DNA of 13,640 nucleotides, from contig MU646358.1 in the NCBI GenBank assembly GCA_026770585.1, forward strand, positions 303,286 through 316,925, read 5' to 3'. Position 1 is the stretch's first letter. Each line of letters begins with the position of its first letter. This document shows positions 1 through 5,914 of the stretch, in pieces. Under the pieces are notes generated by a model. The model was not told the DNA's origin. It searched no databases and was given only the letters and a program-made list of their open reading frames with translations. Source of the stretch: Baffinella frigidus. Lineage: Eukaryota; Cryptophyceae; Cryptomonadales; Baffinellaceae. The translations under genes were made by a program, and so were the position numbers.

Positions 1-96
<96 letters not shown>

Positions 97-114
97 TTTT
101 AAAGAGAGAGAGAG
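1..114. repeat. (AT)n microsatellite followed by (GA)n
   Basis: A perfect AT dinucleotide run fills positions 1-95 and continues off the left edge. After a short spacer a GA run covers about 103-114. Read on the minus strand, this lies directly downstream of the donor of the hydrophobic exon at 207-122, so it is probably the start of an intron of the minus-strand gene. Confidence 0.95.
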
Positions 115-121
115 CGCGCAC

Positions 122-207
122 CTGGTGGTGTGTCCCGACGGTGATGAACATGGCGGGGCACGCGAAAAACGCGATCGTCCCAGCACGCTTCGATATCACC
201 GCCGACC
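122..207 (-). CDS. Exon, hydrophobic C-terminal part of the NnrU-like gene
   Basis: On the minus strand an acceptor ending CCGGAACCAG precedes 86 bases that stay open in one frame (two bases plus 28 codons). The exon ends CACCAG before a GTGCGC donor. The peptide includes the hydrophobic run GTIAFFACPAMFITVG followed by THHQ. In NnrU/Z-ISO proteins a last hydrophobic segment ending in a short polar tail follows the RHP motif at about this distance, so the placement fits. The opposite strand also reads openly here (a 65-residue frame starting at 125), but it has no matching splice signals. The acceptor is preceded by telomere-like ACCCTGAACC sequence. The starting phase does not join perfectly with the RHPQ exon copies upstream. 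Confidence 0.45.
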
Positions 208-3200
208 CTGGTTCCGGGTTTACGGTTCAGGGTTCTTGCTCTGCCTGATTTTTATTCTAGCTCGCCCCAAAGGCTTTCTATTCGCCCTTTTGTACTGGAT
301 TTCTGCTCTTAAATATTTGTAAGGACGAGCCAGAATAAAACTCAGGCAGAGCTAGGGTTTAGGTGTTAGACGTCCACGGCAGTTGACTGAACCGGGTACG
401 GTTTGTACCAGTGCGGCTACTAATCCCGGCGTGTTATTGTACCAGGGAAAGGGGGGATTCGTCAACTTTGTTTTTGGTGAGAGTCCATGCGGGTGCGGGC
501 GCGAGAAGGGGGAGAGTTAGCAAGCGACGTTTTTGAAGCAAACACTGCCAACATGCCACACCGTGGGCTTTGCAGATCGGTCCATTTATTTTCATGGTAA
601 TACTTGCGAACTGGTCCGTACAAAGACATCTTATGAACCGACATTTCGACCAGATTTCTGGTCGAATTTTCCTTCGAAACCCACTGTGTGGTATACCGAC
701 CCACGGAGGCTGTGTTTGGGAGGGTCCAGGTTTCAGAGGTTGGGGTGAGAGTCCCACGAGTGTTAAGTGTCGGGACTGGTTCGTTACCAGGCGCATAGAC
801 TTGTTGGATCACTCGTCTCTAGGCTGAGAGTAATAAAGAAGAAGAAGAAGAAGAAGAAGAAGAAGAAGAAGAAGAACTTTCTAAGCAGGACGATAACTGG
901 GGAGAGTATGTACGCGGAATATCTGATTCAAGTCGACAGTCTCATCGCAGATAATTTTCCTGCCAACGAAAATCAGAGAATTCTCTGAGATGAGACTGTC
1001 GACAGAGAATTCTCTGAGATGAGTCTCATCCTTTCCTGCCAACGAAAATCACTACACACTTGCATCATACCAGTAACAGTAGAGCATGTGCGTGGTAATT
1101 TTCGTTGGCGGGAACGGCTCGAATCAATTCTTTCTCTGAGATAAGTCGCAGGACTCTCGAGAGGGTCTGCTGTGGGGATCTAGTCCAGGACGAGCCCGCC
1201 TCGGGCCGTTAGGTCGACTGTACTCGGGGTAAGCCCCTATAAGGGCTGCACGTGCCCTCAGGAGGTAACATCGGAATCCACATCTTTATCTCAGAAAACG
1301 AGTTCTAAAACTCGTTTTCTTAAGTCAATTCCCCTACGAATTCGTCAACTTGTTCTTTACTCTCCGCATAAGTTGACAAATTTGTAGAGGAAATGACTTA
1401 AGAAAACGAGTTTTAGAACTCGTTTTCTGAGATAAATCTGTGATGTGGATTCTGATGAGTCGCGTGTTTCATTTGCGTGGTAATTTTCGTTGGCAGGAAC
1501 GGCACTTATAAATACATTCTCTGGAATAAAGTCGCACAACTGTCGCGAGGGTCTGAGATCTGAGTCGCGACTTTGAGGGATAAGGATTTTGGGAACCCAA
1601 AACCCTCATCCCCCAACTCCCAAACCCCCTGAGCCGAGTGTAATCTCTAGTATTACTGTGTCAAGTTTTGGTTTCATCGGACTGAAAGTTATCGCGTGTC
1701 TCGAGAACAAGGCCTGGGGTTCGGAAACGCGCCACTCGAGGCTAGACATGGGACTATTTTAAATGTGGGGTTGTTAAATTTAGTACCAGTCACGGGCAAG
1801 CTCTTGGTCACGTTGCGGGCGGAATTCTGCCCGCAACGAGACCAAACGCCCCCATTTGTGTGAAAATTACTACATAACTATTTTTTTCTTCACTTGTAAA
1901 CGAATCCCTGCTTTAAAATAGTCCCATTTCTAGCCTCGAGTGGCAGGGGGCATGCCACAGGGCGTAGTGGCGCAGGGATGTGTAGTAATTTTCACACAAA
2001 CAGTCGCGTTTGGGCACGTGACTCCCGTATATACGGGAGTCACGTGACCAAGCCCGCCCGTGACTGGTACAAATTCAACATCTCCACTTTTAAAATGCCC
2101 CCCCTGCCAGCCTCGAGTGGAACACCTAACCCCGTGAGCGCCAGCGCCCAGATCTGTGGATGCCGCGTGACGCGATCCATCCCGAAGACCCAGGGCCCTG
2201 GACATATGCCTTCTGTAGGGTCCTCGTGGGGGGCGTACCTAATCCCGTGAGTGCCATCGCCCAGAACTGCGGGTGGCGCGTGTCTAGCAATTTCCCTTGG
2301 CGAATACCTAATCATGTGATCTAGCAATTTCCCTTTCGCGAATACCTACTTCCGTGAGGGCAGCGCCAAGATTTGCGGGTGGCGCGTGTCTAGCAATTTC
2401 CCTTGTTGAATACCTCATCCTGAGATCCAGTAATTTCCCTTCGCGAATACCTAATCCCGTGAGCGCCAGCGCCCAGATCTGCGGATGCCGCGTGACACGA
2501 CGAATCTACATCCAAATGCAATACTGTCTGCAATCTAGAATTCCCCTTGGTTAATGATCAGTTAATACCTAGCCCCGTGAGCGCCAGCGCCCAGATCTGC
2601 GGATGGCGCGTGACGCGCTCCATCCCGAAGATCTCCCCCGTGCCCTTCTCCCGCTCCTGCCGGTGTCCCACCACCGATGGCAGCTGCTCGAAAAAAACAT
2701 GTCTGATCAGTTAACTAGTTAAATTCTTGAAGCGGGAGCAGCCTCCCTTGTTCGCAGACAAAACGTCAGATCAGTTAACTGATGTCCACATCTCCCTTTG
2801 TTCGCAAACCGCTTCGATGCGTCAACTGCCTAGCTCTACCTGAGTAAAAACCGGGCTCGCCATAAAACACATTCCGAGCAGGAAATCTAGTGCATCAAGT
2901 GCAACTAGAATACATTTATGGCGAGCGCAATTTTGCCCAGGCAGAGCTAGACTGCCACCAGCCCTGGGCGGGCGGCCGGCGTGGCGTTCTACTCTTAGGG
3001 TTTACGGTTTAGGGTTTAGGGTTTAGGGTTCAGGGGTTAGAGTTTAGGGTTTAGGGTTTAGGGTTTAGGGTTTAGGGTTGAGGTTTCAGAGTTCAGGGTT
3101 CAGGGTTGGGGGTTTGGGGTTTGGGGTTGGGACCTGTTGGCTGAACAAGAGAAGACCGGCGGCTTGCATCGCAGTGCCGGCCGTCAGCATCAGCATCCCG

Positions 3201-4608
3201 GGCTTCCGCACCACCTACCCACACATGTTTTTCAGAACCTGTGCGCCTGCTTGGGTTGTAGCGCCCTGGGTTGGTTCGCATCTATGCACGCATAAGAAAA
3301 GCGTGTGAAGCTTGTGAAGCATGGGGTTCTGGAGGCTCACCGGTCCCGGGCCTCCGCGGACGTATCCGATGATGACGGAGGCCATGCTCACTGTGCTCAG
3401 CGTAGAGTACACCTGCGGTGGCGGCGCAAGTGTGAGGGGTGAGGGGATCAGAAAAGAGAACCTGGCGCAGGGGTGGAGGCGGGTGGGGAACGGACCAGGC
3501 GGTAGTTCGTCTCCCCGTATGCAGCAATAATCTGCGCACGGGCCGTGGATTCAGCGCTCGAAAGCTCGCAGGGGAGCCGCTGGGCAACCACCTCACCCAA
3601 GGATCCGGCTTTAGGACGGTGAGACGTACCTCTGAACGGTTCTCCGACAGGATGAGGTTCTCAGCCGTGAAGGCCAGCCAGCCTCCCGCGATCCAACGCA
3701 CACCCGAGTGCGCCCACATTGCTCCTGCCACCATGGCTGTCGACGGGGCAGCTCACGATGATATCCAGCACCTCCCTTACACCGCCAGGTTTAGAAGTAG
3801 CACCGGATCCCGTCACGCAGCCTGCTGCTCTCGACGCGGCGCGCTTTCTTGTTTTCCTGGCACTCCCTGGTGATACTGCTGACGGTTCAGCTCACGATGA
3901 GCTGTAGCTGGGAGCTCCTTTGGCACCGCTCTGGTGATCGATGATCGGTCGATGATCGACTTCTCGTTCCGGAAGCGTTCAGCCCTGCGTGGCTTTTCCT
4001 TTGACCATCAAGTTCCCGAACAGTTCCCGGAACTTCCCGCGCCTTCTCCTCGCCCAGCACGACGTCGCTGCGCGCAGCGACTGCTGGCAGGGCGAAGCTC
4101 TCCACACTGAGACCATCCTTCGCTCTGAGGCTCCTGGTACCCATCCGTACCCAGGAGCTGTGCTCAACCCTGCATGTTCCCCGATCACAGCCCCTTGGCG
4201 AGTTTATCCGTGTTTTCTCCTTCTCTCCCCCGAGCTGCTGTTGGTGCGCCTCATGGCGGCCACACCCGCATCAGGTCTCGATGGTCGGAGCAGGCTCGGC
4301 AGGCGCCCTCCTGCAAGGAAAGGGGTTCTTTGTGTCTCCAGCAGGATGCGGGCCCATGCGAGCTCATATCCTGCGCGCGGCGATCAGGTGCTTGCTGTCC
4401 CCCCCCCTTCCCTCGGAATACCGTGCTCCACCGTTCGGGTGCACCCTCCCTCCCCCTGGTGGGCCTGCTGGATATCGATGGCCGCAGCAGGCTGCGCCCA
4501 CATATACCAACAGAACACTGATCCCGCCCCACCGCAAAACAGCAAACACGGCGGGCTGCCCCAGCTCAAGGTCGGGGAGGGAATTTCGTACGTCCTCGCT
4601 GATAAGAG
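122..4608 (-). CDS. Gene model: NnrU/Z-ISO-like multi-pass membrane protein (spliced, partial)
   Basis: This is the span of a multi-exon minus-strand gene inferred by eye. Exons from 3724 down to 2574 join in one phase and alternate hydrophobic segments with short loops. The combination of a WAHSG segment, a YGETNYRL loop leading into a TM helix (VYSTLSTVSMASVIIGYV) and a later ERVTRHPQ motif before another hydrophobic stretch is the layout of the NnrU superfamily. That superfamily includes 15-cis-zeta-carotene isomerase, a plastid haem protein of carotenoid synthesis. Family membership is my recognition; the carotenoid role is inference and the protein could be another NnrU-domain member. 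The N terminus and any transit peptide are not identified. The junction between the RHPQ exon and the exon at 207 does not match in phase, so an exon or alternative splice site is missing there. No gene symbol is justified. Confidence 0.55.
238..352. mobile_element. MITE family 1, copy 1 (CTCTGCCTGA termini)
   Basis: A 27-base terminal inverted repeat occupies 238-264 and 326-352 with only about two mismatches. The ends carry GCTCTGCCTGA. Related ends occur at 2830-2950, and a close copy of the left half occurs at 9534-9610. There is no coding capacity, so this is a non-autonomous element. Confidence 0.75.
353..555. other. Intergenic or intronic, no gene seen
   Basis: I see no exon with convincing splice signals. 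It contains TTGAC and GTACCAG motifs (about 380-445, and TCGTCAACTTT near 460) that recur in other elements of this window, suggesting decayed transposon sequence. Confidence 0.4.
556..691. mobile_element. Inverted-repeat element family 2, copy 1
   Basis: The ends are inverted copies of each other: CCACACCGTGGGCTTTG at 556-572 and CGAAACCCACTGTGTGG at 675-691. A second copy lies in the opposite orientation at 8609-8720. Both copies keep an open frame with shared residues GFADRSIY, TKTSY and FPSKPTVW. Their length difference within the frame is 24 bases, a multiple of three. This could be a MITE, or a captured coding fragment inside one. Confidence 0.6.
836..876. repeat. (AAG)n trinucleotide microsatellite
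   Basis: About 13 uninterrupted AAG/GAA units. It follows TAATAA and lies in the exon-free 0.2-2.1 kb region. Confidence 0.95.
932..1118. repeat. Cluster of interlocking inverted repeats
   Basis: GTCGACAGTCTCATC at 932-946 is repeated inverted at 988-1002. CAGAGAATTCTCTGAGATGAG occurs twice as a direct repeat (from about 973 and 1003). CCTGCCAACGAAAAT occurs at about 957 and 1035 and returns inverted as ATTTTCGTTGGC plus GGG or AGG at about 1095 and 1480. The pattern looks like nested or rearranged MITE ends. Confidence 0.7.
1119..1285. other. Spacer, no gene supported
   Basis: GC-rich patches such as CTCGGGGTAAGC look like weak donors, but no open frame with both splice sites was found. 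Confidence 0.35.
1286..1435. mobile_element. MITE family 3, copy 1 (150 bases)
   Basis: The element begins TTATCTCAGAAAACGAG and ends with the exact inverse. The arms are about 60 bases of near-perfect inverted repeat, and the core contains an AAGTTGAC/GTCAACTT pair. A second copy of the same length lies at 13095-13244. The sequence flanking this copy is itself an inverted repeat (GGAATCCACATC near 1273, GATGTGGATTCT near 1444), so the element sits inside a larger, older palindrome. Confidence 0.9.
1495..1730. other. Spacer with a short hairpin
   Basis: Imperfect inverted repeat GGGATAAGGATTTTGGG / CCCAAAACCCTCATCCCC at about 1575-1610, followed by C-rich telomere-like AACTCCCAAACCCCCTGAGCC. 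No exon supported. Confidence 0.45.
1731..1944. mobile_element. MITE family 4, copy 1 with internal hairpin
   Basis: Terminal inverted repeats GCCACTCGAGGCTAGA at 1731-1746 and the inverse ending at 1944 extend about 33 bases inward. The interior holds a near-perfect 40-base palindrome (1805-1844) centred on GAATTC. A relative in inverted orientation follows at about 1980-2120, and another copy lies at 12466-12592. Confidence 0.85.
1980..2120. mobile_element. MITE family 4, inverted relative with perfect 32-base palindrome
   Basis: This segment matches copy 1 in reverse: TGTAGTAATTTTCACACAAA here pairs with its inverse at about 1855-1875, and the right end is CCTCGAGTGG (2111-2120). At 2015-2046 lies a perfect 32-base palindrome built of CACGTGACTCCCGTAT and its inverse, in the position where copy 1 has a different hairpin. 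Confidence 0.75.
2131..2197 (-). CDS. Tandem copy of the RHPQ exon with canonical splice sites
   Basis: On the minus strand an acceptor ending ATGTCCAG precedes 67 bases (two bases, 21 codons, two bases), then a GTTAGG donor. The frame reads FGMDRVTRHPQIWALALTG, one residue different (Asp for Glu) from the exon at 2683-2574; other changes are synonymous (CGC to CGG, CCG to CCA). The upstream part of the exon is unlike the 2683 copy. It may be an alternative exon or a well-kept duplicate. Unlike the 2683 copy, which ends GG before GCTAGG, this copy has a true GT donor. Confidence 0.45.
2237..2500 (-). repeat. Three further degraded tandem copies of the RHPQ exon
   Basis: Copies start on the plus strand near 2237, 2344 and 2449, each recognisable by ACCTA(A/C)T(C/T)CCGTGAG. 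Read on the minus strand, the 2237 copy keeps TRHPQFWAMALTGLG and the 2449 copy keeps RVTRHPQIWALALTGLG. The 2344 copy is frameshifted after TRHPQI and reaches a stop. Spacers share TCTAGCAATTTCCCTT. Together with 2131-2197 and 2574-2683 these make five copies. Confidence 0.75.
2574..2683 (-). CDS. Exon with ERVTRHPQ motif of the NnrU-like gene
   Basis: A strong acceptor (a run of T then CGAGCAG) precedes an exon starting in phase 0, which joins directly to the phase-0 end of the exon at 3134. It encodes a charged loop (RQEREKGTGEI), then FGMERVTRHPQIWALALTG. The TRHPQ motif before a hydrophobic helix matches the conserved RHP region of NnrU and Z-ISO proteins, where conserved histidines are linked to haem binding in Z-ISO; assigning that role here is inference. 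The 3' end is uncertain: the likely donor is GC type (GG then GCTAGG). This is the longest of five tandem copies. Confidence 0.6.
2690..2829. other. Intronic spacer with repeated GATCAGTTAAC
   Basis: GATCAGTTAAC occurs at about 2705 and 2771, and CCCTTTGTTCGCA-like sequence occurs twice (about 2747 and 2794). No exon is seen. The T-rich minus-strand part next to 2690 serves as polypyrimidine tract for the exon at 2683. Confidence 0.45.
2830..2950. mobile_element. MITE family 1, copy 2
   Basis: Ends CTAGCTCTACCTGAG (2830) and the inverse CAGGCAGAGCTAG (to 2950), with inverted similarity of about 37 bases per arm including CTCGCCATAAA / TTTATGGCGAG. Total 121 bases. It shares its termini with 238-352 and 9534. 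Confidence 0.85.
2996..3130 (-). repeat. Interstitial telomere-like tract (TTTAGGG/GGGGTTT)
   Basis: Plus strand shows many TTTAGGG units with variants (TTCAGGG, TTGAGGT), passing into GGTTTGGGG units. On the minus strand this is C-rich and starts within five bases of the GTCCCA donor of the exon at 3214-3134. It is therefore intronic sequence in transcription sense, between that exon and the MITE and RHPQ exons. Confidence 0.9.
3134..3214 (-). CDS. Exon, TM segment of the NnrU-like gene
   Basis: 81 bases, phase 0 at both ends, between an acceptor ending GGGTAG and the donor CAACAG/GTCCCA. Its 27 codons read VVRKPG then MLMLTAGTAMQAAGLLLFSQ, one hydrophobic helix. It joins in phase to LPSVVG of the next exon. 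The donor runs straight into C-rich telomere-like repeat. The TAG acceptor is less usual than CAG, so the 5' edge is the least certain point. Confidence 0.6.
3341..3412 (-). CDS. Exon, TM helix following the YGETNYRL loop
   Basis: 72 bases in phase 0. The acceptor is a long pyrimidine-rich tract ending CCGCCACCGCAG and the donor is GGACCG/GTGAGC, both canonical. It encodes VYSTLSTVSMASVIIGYV then RGGPGP. The pattern of a small-residue helix after an aromatic/Leu pair resembles the LYSLVSLAG-type helix of NnrU proteins. This is one of the best-supported exons in the window. Confidence 0.7.
3496..3531 (-). CDS. Micro-exon IIAAYGETNYRL
   Basis: 36 bases, 12 codons, phase 0 at both ends, acceptor CGTGCGCAG and donor CTG/GTCCGT. 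It bridges the exon ending SENRSE and the exon starting VYSTLS. The joined loop matches the expected (I/L)G-E-x-x-(Y/F)R spacing before the conserved helix in NnrU/Z-ISO proteins. It is too short to be seen by ordinary ORF calling. Confidence 0.6.
3630..3724 (-). CDS. Exon with WAHSG and AENLILSENR
   Basis: 95 bases (two bases plus 31 codons) from an acceptor GGTGGCAG to the donor TCAGAG/GTACGT. It encodes AMWAHSGVRW then IAGGWLAFTAENLILSENRS and E. WAHSG recalls the conserved HSG of the NnrU/Z-ISO family at the end of a TM helix. An alternative acceptor 12 bases upstream (GTCGACAG, start 3736) keeps the same frame. The plus strand also reads open here, but without splice signals. Confidence 0.6.
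3740..4444 (-). other. GC-rich intron region, no confident exon
   Basis: Several frames are open by composition on both strands, including a 223-residue plus-strand frame at 3989-4660 that looks like random GC-rich translation (many Pro, Arg, Ser, no domain). Weak minus-strand candidates exist, for example after CCTTTCCTTGCAG near 4315, ending ATGCGG/GTGTGG. The phase cannot be closed between the exons at 4445 and 3724, so at least one exon is probably missed here. A related pair, CAGCTCACGATGATATCC (about 3750) and CAGCTCACGATGAGC (about 3888), marks a local duplication. Confidence 0.4.
4445..4608 (-). CDS. Candidate upstream TM exon of the NnrU-like gene
   Basis: 164 bases (two bases plus 54 codons) between acceptor CGTCCGTCTCGCAG and a GTGCAC donor, open throughout on the minus strand. 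It reads LISEDVRNSLPDLELGQPAV, then a hydrophobic segment (GGISVLLVYVGAACCG), then a Gly/Pro-rich tail. An acidic stretch followed by a helix would suit the N-terminal part of the mature protein. Support is splice signals and hydrophobicity only. Confidence 0.35.
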
Positions 4609-4698
4609 CTGCGAGACGGACGCGGGGAAGGTGGGGAAGGTCGGGGAGGAACCCCTCTAGATCTCTAGCTGCCTCAGTCGGGTTCAGTGACTATTCTC

Positions 4699-5107
4699 AG
4701 AGTTGACATGCTGGGTTTGCGGTACAAATCCGTCAACTTTGCTGCGGGACAGAGCCCGGGCCCACCAAATCAGTGAGAAGGGATAGACTGAGACTGAGAT
4801 AGGATCTGGCCGCGCCTGCTGAGTGGAGCGTGGTTGTACAAACAATTTGTAGATCTACAGGAGTGATCTGGCGATGTATTTTCAAGTGTTGACCATATCC
4901 TTGACCACTGAATAAAATTGGCCAGATGACGGAACTCTGTAAACGCTCAGACGCGCTTGAAACGAGACAACCCTCTTGCCAGCCACGCCTGGATCTCGAG
5001 GATCGCTTCACACCTTCCAGCTCCATCTCGTCTATTCGCGCTCACCAATTCGGCTCACCCGCGCCAAAGTTGACGGATGTGTACCGCAACCCCAGCACGT
5101 CAACTCT
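4699..5107. mobile_element. MITE family 5, full copy (409 bases)
   Basis: Terminal inverted repeats of about 50 bases: the left starts AGAGTTGACATGCTGGG and the right ends CCCAGCACGTCAACTCT. Both arms carry CGGTACA and CCGTCAACTTTG. A related left half is at 11995-12110. The internal 97-residue minus frame (5026-4733) is not a credible protein. Confidence 0.85.
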
Positions 5108-5146
5108 GACTTGGTTTGACTAGTCCAAGTTTGCAGAGCCCTGCTC

Positions 5147-5297
5147 CCACCAACCCTCCCGGATGGACCAAATCATCGATTTTAGACTTGACATTTACCC
5201 TTGCAGAGACCCCGGATCCGGGGTCTCTGCGAGGGTAAATCAGGGGTGAATCTAACACCTAAAATCGACGATTCGGTCCAATCGTGAGGGTTGGTGG
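5147..5297. mobile_element. Long hairpin element (foldback)
   Basis: A 151-base inverted repeat with ends CCACCAACCCTCCCGG and its inverse. It contains ATCGATTTTAG / CTAAAATCGACGAT and a perfect 28-base centre, GCAGAGACCCCGGA and its inverse, at 5203-5230. A small perfect palindrome GCGGCACGTGCCGC follows at 5302-5315. Confidence 0.85.
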
Positions 5298-5360
5298 TCA
5301 CGCGGCACGTGCCGCAGGTCACGAGGGGCGGCTTGAGAATAGTCTGACGGTCAACCCTAG

Positions 5361-5863
5361 TTGTGCGCCATCGCTTCACACCTTGCCACGCCAGAGTCTT
5401 CCAAGGGGTCGCCAAAAGTCAACCCCCCGGAAGGAATAAGGGGAAACCGTCTACTTTTGGGATAGTTCGGCGCTCAAAAGTGCGCTCAGAAAGAGGCGAA
5501 CCCCCTCGAGGAATCTGGCGTGGTGCGCCGCCCGCCCAATCGTCGACCGAATCGACGATTGTTTGGAGCCATTTCCTCGGGTGGCACATTCGTTTTCGAA
5601 GGTGCCGCCCGAGGAATTCGCGCATGCTCCATGACGGTCACCCCTTCTTGCGCGCCATCGCTTCACACCTTGCCACGCCAGAGTCTTACCAGGGTTCGCC
5701 AAAAGTCAATCCCCCGGAAGGAATAAGGGGAAATCGTCTACTTTTGGGATAGTTCGGCGCCCAAAAGTGCGCCGCCCAAAAGTGCGCTCACAAAGAGGCG
5801 AACCCCCACGAGGAATCTGGCGTGGTGCGCCGCACCCGCCCTGAGCATTTCGCGCCACCGCAG
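5361..5863. repeat. Direct duplication of a ~180-base block around a hairpin spacer
   Basis: 5361-5536 and about 5650-5833 match closely from CCATCGCTTCACACCTTGCC through GAATCTGGCGTGGTGCGCCG. Each block has loose inverted ends (CCACGCCAGA / TCTGGCGTGG and GGTTCGCC / GGCGAAC). The spacer has two hairpins: AATCGTCGA/TCGACGATT (about 5539-5561) and CCTCGGGTGGCAC / GTGCCGCCCGAGG (about 5576-5614). In copy 2 the AAAAGTGCGC motif is itself doubled. No gene is seen here. Confidence 0.85.
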
Positions 5864-5914
5864 GTGAAGGAGGACGTGGCGGCGTGCCCCGGCGCGGCGT
5901 GCGTCAACGCCAAG
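5864..5914 (+). CDS. Exon VKEDVAACPGAACVNAK
   Basis: 51 bases, 17 codons, phase 0 at both ends, preceded by the acceptor CGCGCCACCGCAG and followed by AAG/GTGTGA. High third-position GC as in the other exons. The last ten codons occur again at 6109-6138 after a telomere-like tract. No domain recognised; two Cys may be structural. Confidence 0.5.

Noticed and set aside
125-322. Plus-strand 65-residue frame at the left edge
   Set aside because: The minus-strand reading has an acceptor and donor and a clean hydrophobic segment; the plus frame extends through a MITE.
3282-3734. 150-residue minus-strand frame read as one protein
   Set aside because: Only its first third (to about 3630) looks like protein; the rest crosses donor GTACGT into intron. 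It is replaced by separate exons in the gene model.
3989-4660. Longest plus-strand open frame (223 residues)
   Set aside because: Pro/Arg/Ser-rich translation of GC-rich sequence, no domain or hydrophobic pattern, and it overlaps the minus-strand exon at 4608-4445, which has splice signals.
4733-5026. 97-residue minus-strand frame
   Set aside because: It lies wholly within the MITE of family 5 and lacks protein character.
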